From: an uncultured Dysgonomonas sp.
GTDB taxonomy: Bacteria; Bacteroidota; Bacteroidia; Bacteroidales; Dysgonomonadaceae
Reading direction: 5' to 3'
Length of the DNA stretch: 24,724 nucleotides
Assembly (NCBI GenBank): GCA_937875275.1
Contig: CALNCC010000131.1
Location: 1 to 24,724 of the forward strand
A program made the translations under genes and the position numbers. The notes beneath the pieces are model-generated. The model had not been told where the DNA came from. It ran no database searches and saw only the letters and a list, made by a program, of their open reading frames with translations. This document shows, piece by piece, positions 14,713-22,828 of the stretch (position 1 is the first letter of the stretch; each line of letters begins with the position of its first letter).

Positions 14713-17700
14713 TCAAATCATAAAATGTAAACGATTCTGTATATTTACCTCCGCTATACCACCATCAATATCTAAATAAAGAATATTCATGTGCGGATAA
14801 ATTTCCTTAATCCGTTTCTCCACCCCTTTTGCAATCACATGATTTGCGATGCATCCGAAAGGCTGAATGCAAACCACTTTATTTACTCCTTTGCGAGCAT
14901 AATGAGCTATCTCGCCGGCTATCAGCCAACCTTCGCCAAACTGATTAGATAGATTCAATATCTCTGATGCAGCCTCTGCTTTGGCATATATAGATTCTGA
15001 AGGTTCGAAAAATTTGAAGTTTTTCAATATCTTTTCCGATTTTCTGACCTTCCAGTTGATATATTTCCAAATCAAGGGCTTCAATGATTTTTCCCAAATA
15101 GTCGGTTCATCGGTTGTTCCGGTTGCAGCATTTACCTTGTCATTGACAAAAAATTGTGTAAGGAAATCCAATAATGGCGGCGTATCAACTTCCACATTTT
15201 GTGAGCGTAACCACTCGGAAATATTGGCTTGAGCATAATTGTTATACTTAACAAATATCTCGCCGATCAATCCTACCCTCGAATATTCAATGTCATGAAT
15301 CGGCACAGCATTAAAGTCCTCCACAGCCTGTTTCATCAGTCGAAATAACGTTTTCGGATCATTTGCCTTGACTGCATCGATACCCCTTTCTATATAGAAG
15401 TCGAACACATCTTTCGAAGCATTTATTTTTTTCTCCCTTACCGAAATAGTGTTGTGCATTTGCTGAAGTGCGTCTCCATAAAGGACAAGAGGAACAGCTA
15501 TTTTAGCTAACTTTTTCCAAGGTATGCTAAACTGACATTCTCCATTCTGATATGTTTCTTCCGAGTTGAGTGCTACAACCGGAATATCTGTAAATCCGGC
15601 ATTGAGTAATCCGGTCTTTATCTGCGCAATATAGTTTGTCGCACGACATTGTCCTCCCGTTTGAGTGATGGCAACAGCCACATTGTTAAGATCATATTTA
15701 CCTGATTGCAGAGTGGTTATCATATCTCCCAGTACAAGCGTAGACGGATAACACACCTCATTATTTCCATACATCAATCCCGCATCAGCAGATAGCTTGT
15801 TCGACTTTGGCAGGTTCTCAACTTTCAAGCCAAGCAAATCGCCTAAAGCCGGAGCAAACGGATTGAGAAAATCGGCTAACCAAGGAATCAATATTGTTTT
15901 GTCGGTATCAGCATTTGTAAACGGAACATCATATCCTTGGTATTCTTCTTTCTGTAAAACTATATTTTTACTTGCTTTCAATGATTCAACCAACGAACGT
16001 AAACGAAGCCGAACCGAACCCGGACTTGCTATTTCATCTATTCTCAGCACAGTTATGTTCTTTCCGGCAGCCCTCAGCACATCTCTCGTCTCGTCCATAA
16101 AGAAGGAATCGGGACCACAGCCAAACGAATTTAGTTGTATTAGCTGAACATTATTCGGCAACTTGGCAACCTCCATCGCTGCTTGCACTACACGATTGGG
16201 GTATGACCATTGAGATATAATATTCAGTTTGCTGAATCCTTCACTTTCAGGCTTGCGGAAGACATCGTCGGTAAGCACCATAATGCCCAAATCGGATAAT
16301 ATCTGACCTACTTTCTGGTGAATAAGCGGATCGGCATGGTATGGTCTACCCGCCACAATGAACACAGATTCTCCTGTCTCTACGGCTTTGTCTAACAACT
16401 CTTTCTGAAAATTATATAATTCAGCTTTCGACTTGTTTTTTTCTTGTTGTGCCTTATCCAGTGCCTTTTCGAATGTTTTTTTGGAAACTCCTATTTTCGA
16501 TACATAATCATAACAACCTTTATATAAAACCTTATCGTTGCGGAAGTTGATTACCGGATTGTCGAATACAATACCATATCTGCTCTCCGGATCAATGGAA
16601 CTGCGTACAACATCGGGGTAACCACTCACTACGGGGCAGTTAAACGAGTTCAAAGCTTTATCAAACTCCTTTTCTTCCTTTGGCACAAGCGGATAGAATA
16701 TACGGTCGACCTTTTGGTCTATCAAAGACAAGATGTGCCCATGCACCAGCTTTGCCGGGAAACAAATATTGTCAGACATCACGCCACCCACTCCTTTCTG
16801 ATAGAGAGGGTAAGTCGACTCCGGCGACAAACTGACATTGAAACCACACTCGCTTAGCAATGTATGCCAAAATGGATAGTTTTCAAACATGTTCAGCACA
16901 CGAGGGATGCCTATCGTACGTCCTTTCACTATATTGTCCGGATTACCCGAACGCTTAAACAGTATTTCATTTTTTCTGTCAAAGGCATTATAGCCTTTCT
17001 TTTGCTGAGACTTGTTGAAGAATATCTTTTCACATTTATTACCTGCATAACAAATGTTTCCATTCTCAAATCTGAATCTCAATACTGAACACAGATTGGT
17101 ACACCCTTTACACGTAAATTCGCGTGTATCAATATCATTGGTGTCAAACAAAGCAGCCTCGCCGACAAATGTCGATTCGTGTATGTTCTTATCATATAAT
17201 TTCTGAGAATATAATGCAGCTCCCAAAGCTCCCATCAATTCGGGATTGTCAGTTGAACTAACTGATTTTCCCGACAGCATTTCCAACGTTCTGTATACGG
17301 CATCGTTGCGAAAAGTTCCTCCCTGAACGACAATATTGTCGCCAAGTACATTGAGATTAGATATTTTAAGAACTTTGTATAAACAGTTCTTTACAACTGA
17401 ATATGCTAACCCGGCGGCGATATCATCATTCCCTGCATTATCACGCAGCGACTGCTTTACCTTCGAGTTCATAAACACTGTGCAACGAGACCCCAAATCG
17501 CTCGGATATTGAGCCAGACAAGCCATCTTAGAGAAATCCTGCAATGGAATCGCCATCATCGATGCAAAGTTTTGAAGAAACGAACCACATCCCGCAGAAC
17601 AGGCTTCATTCAGTTCGATATTGGATATTACTCCATTCGTGATAAATATAGATTTAATATCCTGACCACCAATATCTAATATAAAAGACACATTCGGGTC

Positions 17701-18960
17701 AACATATTGAGCACCCGATAGATGCGCCATAGTTTCTACAATACCATGATCGAGCCCTAATGCCGATTTTATCAAGTCTTCACCATACCCGGTTGCTGCC
17801 GAAGAAAGAAAATTCAAGAACTTATTTTCTGTTTCGGCTTGTTGATAAAGCACCCTCAAACCCTCAATCACTTTCTTAAGCGGATTCCCCTCGTTGTTTG
17901 AATAGAAGCGGAAAAGGATATTATTCTCCTTATCCATTACTACGATCTTCGTTGTGGTCGAACCCGAATCAATACCAAGAAAACAATCTATTTTCTTTTC
18001 CTTATATTGAGATAAATCTTTAAAATTCAGCTTTTTGATATTTCTCTTTTTCAACCACTCACCATATTCCTTTTCGTTGTCAAACAAAGGCGGCAGTGCC
18101 TCTTCTCTATTATTTGATGTCGTTACAGACAATTCTTCGATTAGAGATGGCAGAGAAAATACCGGCTGATCCTCCTTCTTGTACAAAGCAGCGCCCCATG
18201 CCGGAAAAAACTCCCCATTATCGGGCATAATAAAGTCTGAATCAGAAAGACCCAATACCTCCCCGAAGGCTTTGCGTAATGCCGGAATAAAGGTCAGCGG
18301 ACCTCCGATACACAATACTTTCGGCTCCACATCGCAACCGCGAGCAAGCGTAGTTACAGACTGTAAAGCAACGGCATGCAAGATAGACGCAGAAATATCC
18401 GAAACTGAGATATTACGACTTATCAGATTCTGTACGTCCGTCTTTGCAAATACTCCACATCGCGAAGCAATAGGATATATTTTATCATATTTCATCGCTT
18501 TTTCGCCCAGTTCTTCAACCGATATATTCATCAGACTTGCCATCTGATCGATGAAAGCGCCCGTCCCTCCGGCACAACTACCATTCATTCTGATATCGGG
18601 ATGGCGACCATCTTTCAGGAATACCATCTTGGCATCTTCACCACCAAGATCGATGATAGTATGAGACTCCGGATACGAACTCTTTACGGTCTCGATTGCT
18701 GCTACGATCTCTTGAATGAATGGAATGCCCACACGCTCTCCCACCCCCATTCCGGCTGATCCTGTGATATTTATCTTAAATGTGGCATCAGTGTATTTTT
18801 TATTGACAATCTCTAATTCTTCGACAAACGATTGCTGAATATTGGCATGATGGCGACGATATATTTTATAAAGAATGTCTTTATCTTCATTTAGTATAAC
18901 AATTTTAATAGTAGTCGACCCAATGTCAACCCCCATCTTATATTGTTGTTTTGTATTCAT
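14713..18960 (-). CDS. Giant acyl-CoA dehydratase activase: two BadF/HgdC ATPase modules fused to DUF2229 and dehydratase-like regions
   Basis: A 1415-residue protein. Module 1 (about 7-262) is a BadF/BcrA/HgdC-type ATPase: GVDIGSTTIKIVI, IIDLGGEDAKMV, Cys129 in NGSCAGGTGAFIDQM and Cys168 in SRCGVFAKTDV. Module 2 (about 327-586) repeats the plan: GIDSGSTTTKIVV, LDIGGQDIKSIF, Cys454 in NEACSAGCGSF and Cys493 in SRCTVFMNSKV. A cysteine cluster follows (Cys617, 620, 624, 637, 643), then a DUF2229-type region (about 680-890) and HgdB-like segments: LNSFGCGPDSFFMDE, TQTGGQCRATNY and near the end CIQPFGCIANHVIAKG. Known relatives couple ATP hydrolysis to low-potential electron transfer into a [4Fe-4S] dehydratase or reductase. 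The real substrate is unknown. It lies 32 bases downstream of a TetR gene, presumably in one operon, and ends in a clear terminator. No frameshift is seen. Confidence 0.9.
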   Translation of the reverse strand: MNTKQQYKMGVDIGSTTIKIVILNEDKDILYKIYRRHHANIQQSFVEELEIVNKKYTDATFKINITGSAGMGVGERVGIPFIQEIVAAIETVKSSYPESHTIIDLGGEDAKMVFLKDGRHPDIRMNGSCAGGTGAFIDQMASLMNISVEELGEKAMKYDKIYPIASRCGVFAKTDVQNLISRNISVSDISASILHAVALQSVTTLARGCDVEPKVLCIGGPLTFIPALRKAFGEVLGLSDSDFIMPDNGEFFPAWGAALYKKEDQPVFSLPSLIEELSVTTSNNREEALPPLFDNEKEYGEWLKKRNIKKLNFKDLSQYKEKKIDCFLGIDSGSTTTKIVVMDKENNILFRFYSNNEGNPLKKVIEGLRVLYQQAETENKFLNFLSSAATGYGEDLIKSALGLDHGIVETMAHLSGAQYVDPNVSFILDIGGQDIKSIFITNGVISNIELNEACSAGCGSFLQNFASMMAIPLQDFSKMACLAQYPSDLGSRCTVFMNSKVKQSLRDNAGNDDIAAGLAYSVVKNCLYKVLKISNLNVLGDNIVVQGGTFRNDAVYRTLEMLSGKSVSSTDNPELMGALGAALYSQKLYDKNIHESTFVGEAALFDTNDIDTREFTCKGCTNLCSVLRFRFENGNICYAGNKCEKIFFNKSQQKKGYNAFDRKNEILFKRSGNPDNIVKGRTIGIPRVLNMFENYPFWHTLLSECGFNVSLSPESTYPLYQKGVGGVMSDNICFPAKLVHGHILSLIDQKVDRIFYPLVPKEEKEFDKALNSFNCPVVSGYPDVVRSSIDPESRYGIVFDNPVINFRNDKVLYKGCYDYVSKIGVSKKTFEKALDKAQQEKNKSKAELYNFQKELLDKAVETGESVFIVAGRPYHADPLIHQKVGQILSDLGIMVLTDDVFRKPESEGFSKLNIISQWSYPNRVVQAAMEVAKLPNNVQLIQLNSFGCGPDSFFMDETRDVLRAAGKNITVLRIDEIASPGSVRLRLRSLVESLKASKNIVLQKEEYQGYDVPFTNADTDKTILIPWLADFLNPFAPALGDLLGLKVENLPKSNKLSADAGLMYGNNEVCYPSTLVLGDMITTLQSGKYDLNNVAVAITQTGGQCRATNYIAQIKTGLLNAGFTDIPVVALNSEETYQNGECQFSIPWKKLAKIAVPLVLYGDALQQMHNTISVREKKINASKDVFDFYIERGIDAVKANDPKTLFRLMKQAVEDFNAVPIHDIEYSRVGLIGEIFVKYNNYAQANISEWLRSQNVEVDTPPLLDFLTQFFVNDKVNAATGTTDEPTIWEKSLKPLIWKYINWKVRKSEKILKNFKFFEPSESIYAKAEAASEILNLSNQFGEGWLIAGEIAHYARKGVNKVVCIQPFGCIANHVIAKGVEKRIKEIYPHMNILYLDIDGGIAEVNIQNRLHFMI

Positions 18961-18992
18961 CTTATATGAAATATTTTGTGTTGGAATATACT

Positions 18993-19616
18993 TTATTTAC
19001 AAGGTTTCAAAGCATTTATCGTAAACTCGACAACATACTTTTCGTGGTTGGCAATCAACTCATCATACATATCTCTCGAAATATTCATCAAAGTCATAGC
19101 CATTTTGCCAAACATAAATGGGAACATGCACATTGACAATATATTAAGAAGAAAATCTGCGGCAGGCGTTTCTCTTATCACACCTTTTCGAGCTTCATCT
19201 TCTATCCGTTTGGCGATCTTTTCGAACGCTCCGTACGGGTTCCTATTTTTGATGCGATGCGTGAGTGCTTCCGGATTCAGGCTGACTTCATTCAGTATAA
19301 ATGCCGCAATCTCAGGGTATTCGAACAATATATCATAATAGGCATGAATCCATTGTTCTATCAGTTCGAAGATGGGTTTGTCGGATGTTATTGTCTCAAA
19401 TACTTTTTTGGTGAGAACATCTAATGCCTGCTCAAATATTATCTCGAACAGATTATATTTCGACTGAAAATAATAATTTACCATCGCTACATTTGTCTCC
19501 GATGCCTTAGCTATATCTCTCACACTCGTGCCTTTATAGCCATTTTTGATAAAAAGCCCTTGCGATTCTTTTAAGATGCGAGCCTTTACTTCTGATGATT
19601 CTTCGTTATTAAACAT
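18993..19616 (-). CDS. TetR/AcrR-family transcriptional regulator
   Basis: A 207-residue regulator. The amino-terminal DNA-binding domain shows ARILKESQGLFIKNGYKGTS (12-31), VRDIAKASETNVAMVNYYFQ (32-51) and SKYNLFEIIFEQAL, the canonical TetR helix-turn-helix with its YYFxSKxxL signature. The remaining all-helical part would bind an unknown ligand; its LIEQWIHAYYDILFEYPEIA and LNPEALTHRIKNRN segments resemble members sensing acyl compounds, but that is only suggestive. It is first in a unit with the 1415-residue activase (32-base gap) and its promoter is framed by two near-identical palindromes, a strong sign of autoregulation and control of the activase. Confidence 0.92.
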   Translation of the reverse strand: MFNNEESSEVKARILKESQGLFIKNGYKGTSVRDIAKASETNVAMVNYYFQSKYNLFEIIFEQALDVLTKKVFETITSDKPIFELIEQWIHAYYDILFEYPEIAAFILNEVSLNPEALTHRIKNRNPYGAFEKIAKRIEDEARKGVIRETPAADFLLNILSMCMFPFMFGKMAMTLMNISRDMYDELIANHEKYVVEFTINALKPCK

Positions 19617-19622
19617 ACGTTC

Positions 19623-19636
19623 TAAACAATTGTTTA
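19623..19636. promoter_or_regulatory. TetR operator, proximal palindrome
   Basis: TAAACAATTGTTTA is a perfect 14-base palindrome lying 6 bases upstream of the tetR ATG. Relative to the predicted start of transcription near 19638 it covers roughly +2 to +16, where a bound repressor would block initiation or clearance. Confidence 0.7.
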
Positions 19637-19641
19637 AGACG

Positions 19642-19649
19642 CAAAAGTA
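19642..19649 (-). promoter_or_regulatory. Putative -7 promoter element of the tetR-activase operon
   Basis: The minus strand reads TACTTTTG, matching TAnnTTTG. A TTG at 19670-19672, 20 bases upstream, fits the -33 element and falls inside the distal palindrome. The transcript would begin near 19638, about 22 bases before the ATG. Confidence 0.65.
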
Positions 19650-19665
19650 ACAAAGATTCCGATAC

Positions 19666-19679
19666 TAAACAAGTGTTTA
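19666..19679. promoter_or_regulatory. TetR operator, distal palindrome
   Basis: TAAACAAGTGTTTA differs from the proximal palindrome at one position and lies 43 bases from it centre to centre, about four helical turns. It overlaps the probable -33 TTG. Two such sites around one promoter are characteristic of TetR-family autoregulation. Confidence 0.65.
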
Positions 19680-19789
19680 ATGTCGGAAAACATTTCAGCT
19701 ACAAAATCAAATGAAATTTTATAAACAGATAATGGAAATCTTTAAATTACATACTTCACTCACATAAATGTGGCAAGCAAGCAAGTTAA

Positions 19790-20920
19790 CTAATCAAGCA
19801 TCATCAGATCACTCATAATGCCATCTGAGATGAAGATCCCCTCTCGTGAAAAACGGACAAAATCGCCACTTTCAATCACATTACCGACGGCAATATATCG
19901 CGCTATATCTTTCGTAAAACGATTGTGTAACGTCTCCCCAAAGCATGCTTTTAGTTCCTTCATGTCGATTCCCCATGCGGTGCGCATCCTTGTCAGTATG
20001 TATTCATTGTATCGCGATTGTTGATTCAACACTTCTGTTTCTGCATCAGGCTTACCATTCTCTATCCCATCAATGTATTTCTTCAACGACGACACATTCC
20101 ACGAACGACTTATCCCATTGTAGGAGTGGGCAGCAGGACCAAATCCCGCATATTTACACCCTTGCCAGTACGAACTGTTGTGGCGCGATATAAATCCCGG
20201 TTGTGCATAATTAGATATTTCGTAATGCTCAAATCCGGCATCTTTAAGCTGGTCTATCAATATCGAAAACATATCTACGCTCAGGTCTTCATCTACGGTT
20301 TGCACCTTACCTCTGTGCAATAAATCCATCAGAGGGGTATTGTCTTCGTAAATGAGATGATATGCTGATATATGCTGAACGCCTAATTGTATAGCTTTGT
20401 CTATGTTCGACAACCAACGCTCTTTTGTTTGCCGAGGGAGTCCATACATCAGATCGATACTTATATTGTCAAAGCCTGCATCTTGAGCTTTTTTTACAGC
20501 TTCAATAGCTTGTTGGGACGAATGCCTCCTTTTTAGAAAAACAAGCTCCTCGTCATCGAAACTCTGTATGCCGATACTCAACCGGTTGATAGAAGCCTGA
20601 CGCAGCAGCGCAAGATACTCTTCATCAAGATCATCGGGATTGGCTTCGAGAGTAATCTCCGCCGTATCCGACACATCGAAGTGCTGCCGGACAGCATCCA
20701 TTACACGAATCAACTGTTCCACAGCCAATTGCGAGGGTGTACCCCCACCCCAATAAATTGTTTCTACAATTTCGTTGTTCAGATAATTGTTGCGTAACTC
20801 TATCTCACGACATAGTGCTTGCAAATACCTGTCGGCAGACGTTTGATTGGTCTGTGTATAGAAATCACAGTAGACACATCGCGTCTTGCAATACGGAACA
20901 TGTATATAGATTCCTGCCAT
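19790..20920 (-). CDS. hemW: Radical SAM haem chaperone HemW
   Basis: A 376-residue radical SAM protein that binds haem and delivers it to target proteins. It was long annotated as oxygen-independent coproporphyrinogen III oxidase. The cluster motif is YIHVPYCKTRCVYCDFYT (5-22) with Cys11, Cys15 and Cys18; the fourth cysteine and the HemN-type sequence of a true coproporphyrinogen dehydrogenase are absent, which supports HemW. Other segments: ETIYWGGGTPSQLAVEQL, LSIGIQSFDDEELVFLKRRH, YGLPRQTKERW, SNYAQPGFISRHNSSYWQGC and AGFGPAAHSY. It starts 8 bases after the acyl-CoA ligase stop, so both are probably on one transcript. Confidence 0.95.
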   Translation of the reverse strand: MAGIYIHVPYCKTRCVYCDFYTQTNQTSADRYLQALCREIELRNNYLNNEIVETIYWGGGTPSQLAVEQLIRVMDAVRQHFDVSDTAEITLEANPDDLDEEYLALLRQASINRLSIGIQSFDDEELVFLKRRHSSQQAIEAVKKAQDAGFDNISIDLMYGLPRQTKERWLSNIDKAIQLGVQHISAYHLIYEDNTPLMDLLHRGKVQTVDEDLSVDMFSILIDQLKDAGFEHYEISNYAQPGFISRHNSSYWQGCKYAGFGPAAHSYNGISRSWNVSSLKKYIDGIENGKPDAETEVLNQQSRYNEYILTRMRTAWGIDMKELKACFGETLHNRFTKDIARYIAVGNVIESGDFVRFSREGIFISDGIMSDLMMLD

Positions 20921-20928
20921 TAGTCAGA

Positions 20929-22740
20929 TTAATAGGCATACATCGAATCAATCAGATCTTTATATTTTTCGGCAATAAACTTACGTTTCAACTTCAAGGT
21001 ATTGGTTAGTTCTCCTTTTTCCATGGTGAATGCTTCGGGCAACAAACGATATCTTTTTATTTTTTCATAAGGGGCAAAAGCGGCTTGCGTGAGTTCGATG
21101 CGAGCATCGAGCATGCGCAGGATATCTTTGTTTGCAATCAGATCTTCAATACCATCATACTTGATCTCGTGTTTGTCGGCATATGCCTTCAATGCGTCAT
21201 AATTGGGAACAATCAGCGCACTCACAAATTTTCGTTCATTACCTATCGACGCAACAGTATCTATGTATTTATCCTCACTTACTTTTGTTTCTATTGCCTG
21301 AGGAGCAATATATTTCCCATTAGCAGTTTTGTACAGATCTTTTATTCGTTCGGTCATGAATAAGGTATCTCCTTCGAGCCTGCCTGCATCTCCGGTTCTG
21401 AAAAATCCATCTTCCGTAAATGATTTCTTCGTTTCTTCCGGTTTATTGTAATACTCGCGCATAACAGTTTTCCCTTTTACAAGAATTTCATTCTCTTCCC
21501 CGATCTTCACTTCGAGGTTAGGCATAATAGTTCCTATCGAATTGATAACAAATCCTGTCTCCGGGTAGAAACACACTGTGGCACTTGTCTCACTCAGTCC
21601 GTAACCGACCTCGATAGGAATATTTACCGACTGGAGAAATATATTTACCGAATCAGACAATGGTGCTCCGGCACAAGGGAATATTTTGCCTCGCTGGATA
21701 CCGATCACAGATTTCAATACGTGAAAGATTGTATTATTATAGAGCCAAAATTTCACTTTTAGCCCGAGTGGAGGTGTAACTCCATTATTCTTATATTCCA
21801 GATTGTATTTGTGTCCAACCTTGATGGCATCGCCATACAACCATTTCATAAATCCTTTAGCCTCTCCGATTTTTTCATTCACACCGGCATATATCTTTTC
21901 CCAAAATCGGGGAACGCTACACATCGCCGTAGGACGAACCTGTTTAAGCGATTTTTGTATTTCTTGAGCATTCTGGTTCACGGCAACTATCATTCCCTTA
22001 TGCAAACAGTAGTAACTCCACGCTTTCTCGAAAATATGTGCTAACGGGAGGAAGGACATAGATATATCCTTGTCGGTTACATATGGCAAACGTATATCAT
22101 GAATGCGGAATACCTCTAAGAAGCATGAGTGTGGCAATACCACCCCTTTGGGTTCGCCCGTAGTGCCTGATGTATATATAATACAGGCAACGTCGGTTTC
22201 TTTGCGGTTTTTGGTTCTCACTCTGACCAACACTTCTGCTTGCGAGTTTTCGCCTATCGAAATGAAATCATCAAAATATACTGATGTTTTATCGTCGGGA
22301 TGACGAACAACATTCTTATCATAGATAACCATCTTCTTCAACGAAGCTGTGTTCTGTTGAACCTTGTACGCATTGTTATATTGGTACTGTTCTCCTACGA
22401 AAAGAATTTCGATCTGAGCATCGTTGATTATATATTCAACTTGTTCTTGCGATGCAGTAGCATATATCGGAACCACCGAACATCTATTGCCATAAGCTCC
22501 AAACTCTGTCATCAGATATTGAGGCATATTCTGTGAATATATCCCTATCCTATCGTGTTCTTCAACACCTATCTCGGCCAAAGACCAAGCCGCCTTCATT
22601 ATCTGCTTCGAGAACTTGCGCCACGAGATACTTCTCCATTTTTTCTCCGCATGATCTCTATATTTCAGAGCTGTGCGTTTTCCATATTTTAGAGCTTTCT
22701 TATGTGGCAATACTGCCAAATGGTAATAATTTTCTGACAT
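20929..22740 (-). CDS. Long-chain fatty acyl-CoA ligase (AMP-binding, FadD15-like)
   Basis: A 603-residue adenylate-forming enzyme that makes acyl-CoA from fatty acid, ATP and CoA. Motifs: the P-loop IIYTSGTTGEPKGVVLPH (187-204), LPLAHIFEKAWSYYCL (231-246), GYGLSETSATVC (379-390), FFRTGDAGRLEGDTLFMTER (446-465) and RIKDLYKTANGKYIAPQAIE (465-484); a lysine-rich end, LTNTLKLKRKF, holds the conserved carboxy-terminal lysine region. The length and the LYKTANGKYIAPQ motif favour the long-chain group. It is first in a unit with hemW. The product could feed lipid synthesis or the CoA-ester chemistry of the nearby activase, but that link is only positional. Confidence 0.93.
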   Translation of the reverse strand: MSENYYHLAVLPHKKALKYGKRTALKYRDHAEKKWRSISWRKFSKQIMKAAWSLAEIGVEEHDRIGIYSQNMPQYLMTEFGAYGNRCSVVPIYATASQEQVEYIINDAQIEILFVGEQYQYNNAYKVQQNTASLKKMVIYDKNVVRHPDDKTSVYFDDFISIGENSQAEVLVRVRTKNRKETDVACIIYTSGTTGEPKGVVLPHSCFLEVFRIHDIRLPYVTDKDISMSFLPLAHIFEKAWSYYCLHKGMIVAVNQNAQEIQKSLKQVRPTAMCSVPRFWEKIYAGVNEKIGEAKGFMKWLYGDAIKVGHKYNLEYKNNGVTPPLGLKVKFWLYNNTIFHVLKSVIGIQRGKIFPCAGAPLSDSVNIFLQSVNIPIEVGYGLSETSATVCFYPETGFVINSIGTIMPNLEVKIGEENEILVKGKTVMREYYNKPEETKKSFTEDGFFRTGDAGRLEGDTLFMTERIKDLYKTANGKYIAPQAIETKVSEDKYIDTVASIGNERKFVSALIVPNYDALKAYADKHEIKYDGIEDLIANKDILRMLDARIELTQAAFAPYEKIKRYRLLPEAFTMEKGELTNTLKLKRKFIAEKYKDLIDSMYAY

Positions 22741-22761
22741 TCTTCTATTCCTTTAGTTATA

Positions 22762-22769
22762 CAAATATA
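22762..22769 (-). promoter_or_regulatory. Putative -7 promoter element of the acyl-CoA ligase-hemW unit
   Basis: The minus strand reads TATATTTG, matching TAnnTTTG, with a TTG 22 bases upstream (22792-22794). Transcription would start near 22758, 17 bases before the ATG at 22740. AAAGGAAT just upstream of the ATG could aid ribosome binding. Confidence 0.5.
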
Positions 22770-22802
22770 AGAAAACAAGGGCGAGAATGTCCAAGTATAT
22801 AT

Positions 22803-22810
22803 TATTTTTG
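22803..22810 (+). promoter_or_regulatory. Putative -7 promoter element of the flippase gene
   Basis: TATTTTTG matches TAnnTTTG, with the predicted start near 22814, about 15 bases before the ATG at 22829. It is only 33 bases from the divergent element at 22762-22769, so the two promoters share upstream DNA. No clear -33 TTG is visible. Confidence 0.45.
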
Positions 22811-22828
22811 TATAAAAATTGTTGATAA

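Noticed and set aside
19790..20920. Oxygen-independent coproporphyrinogen III oxidase (HemN)
   Set aside because: The motif is the CxxxCxxCDF type of HemW, without the fourth cysteine and sequence context of HemN.
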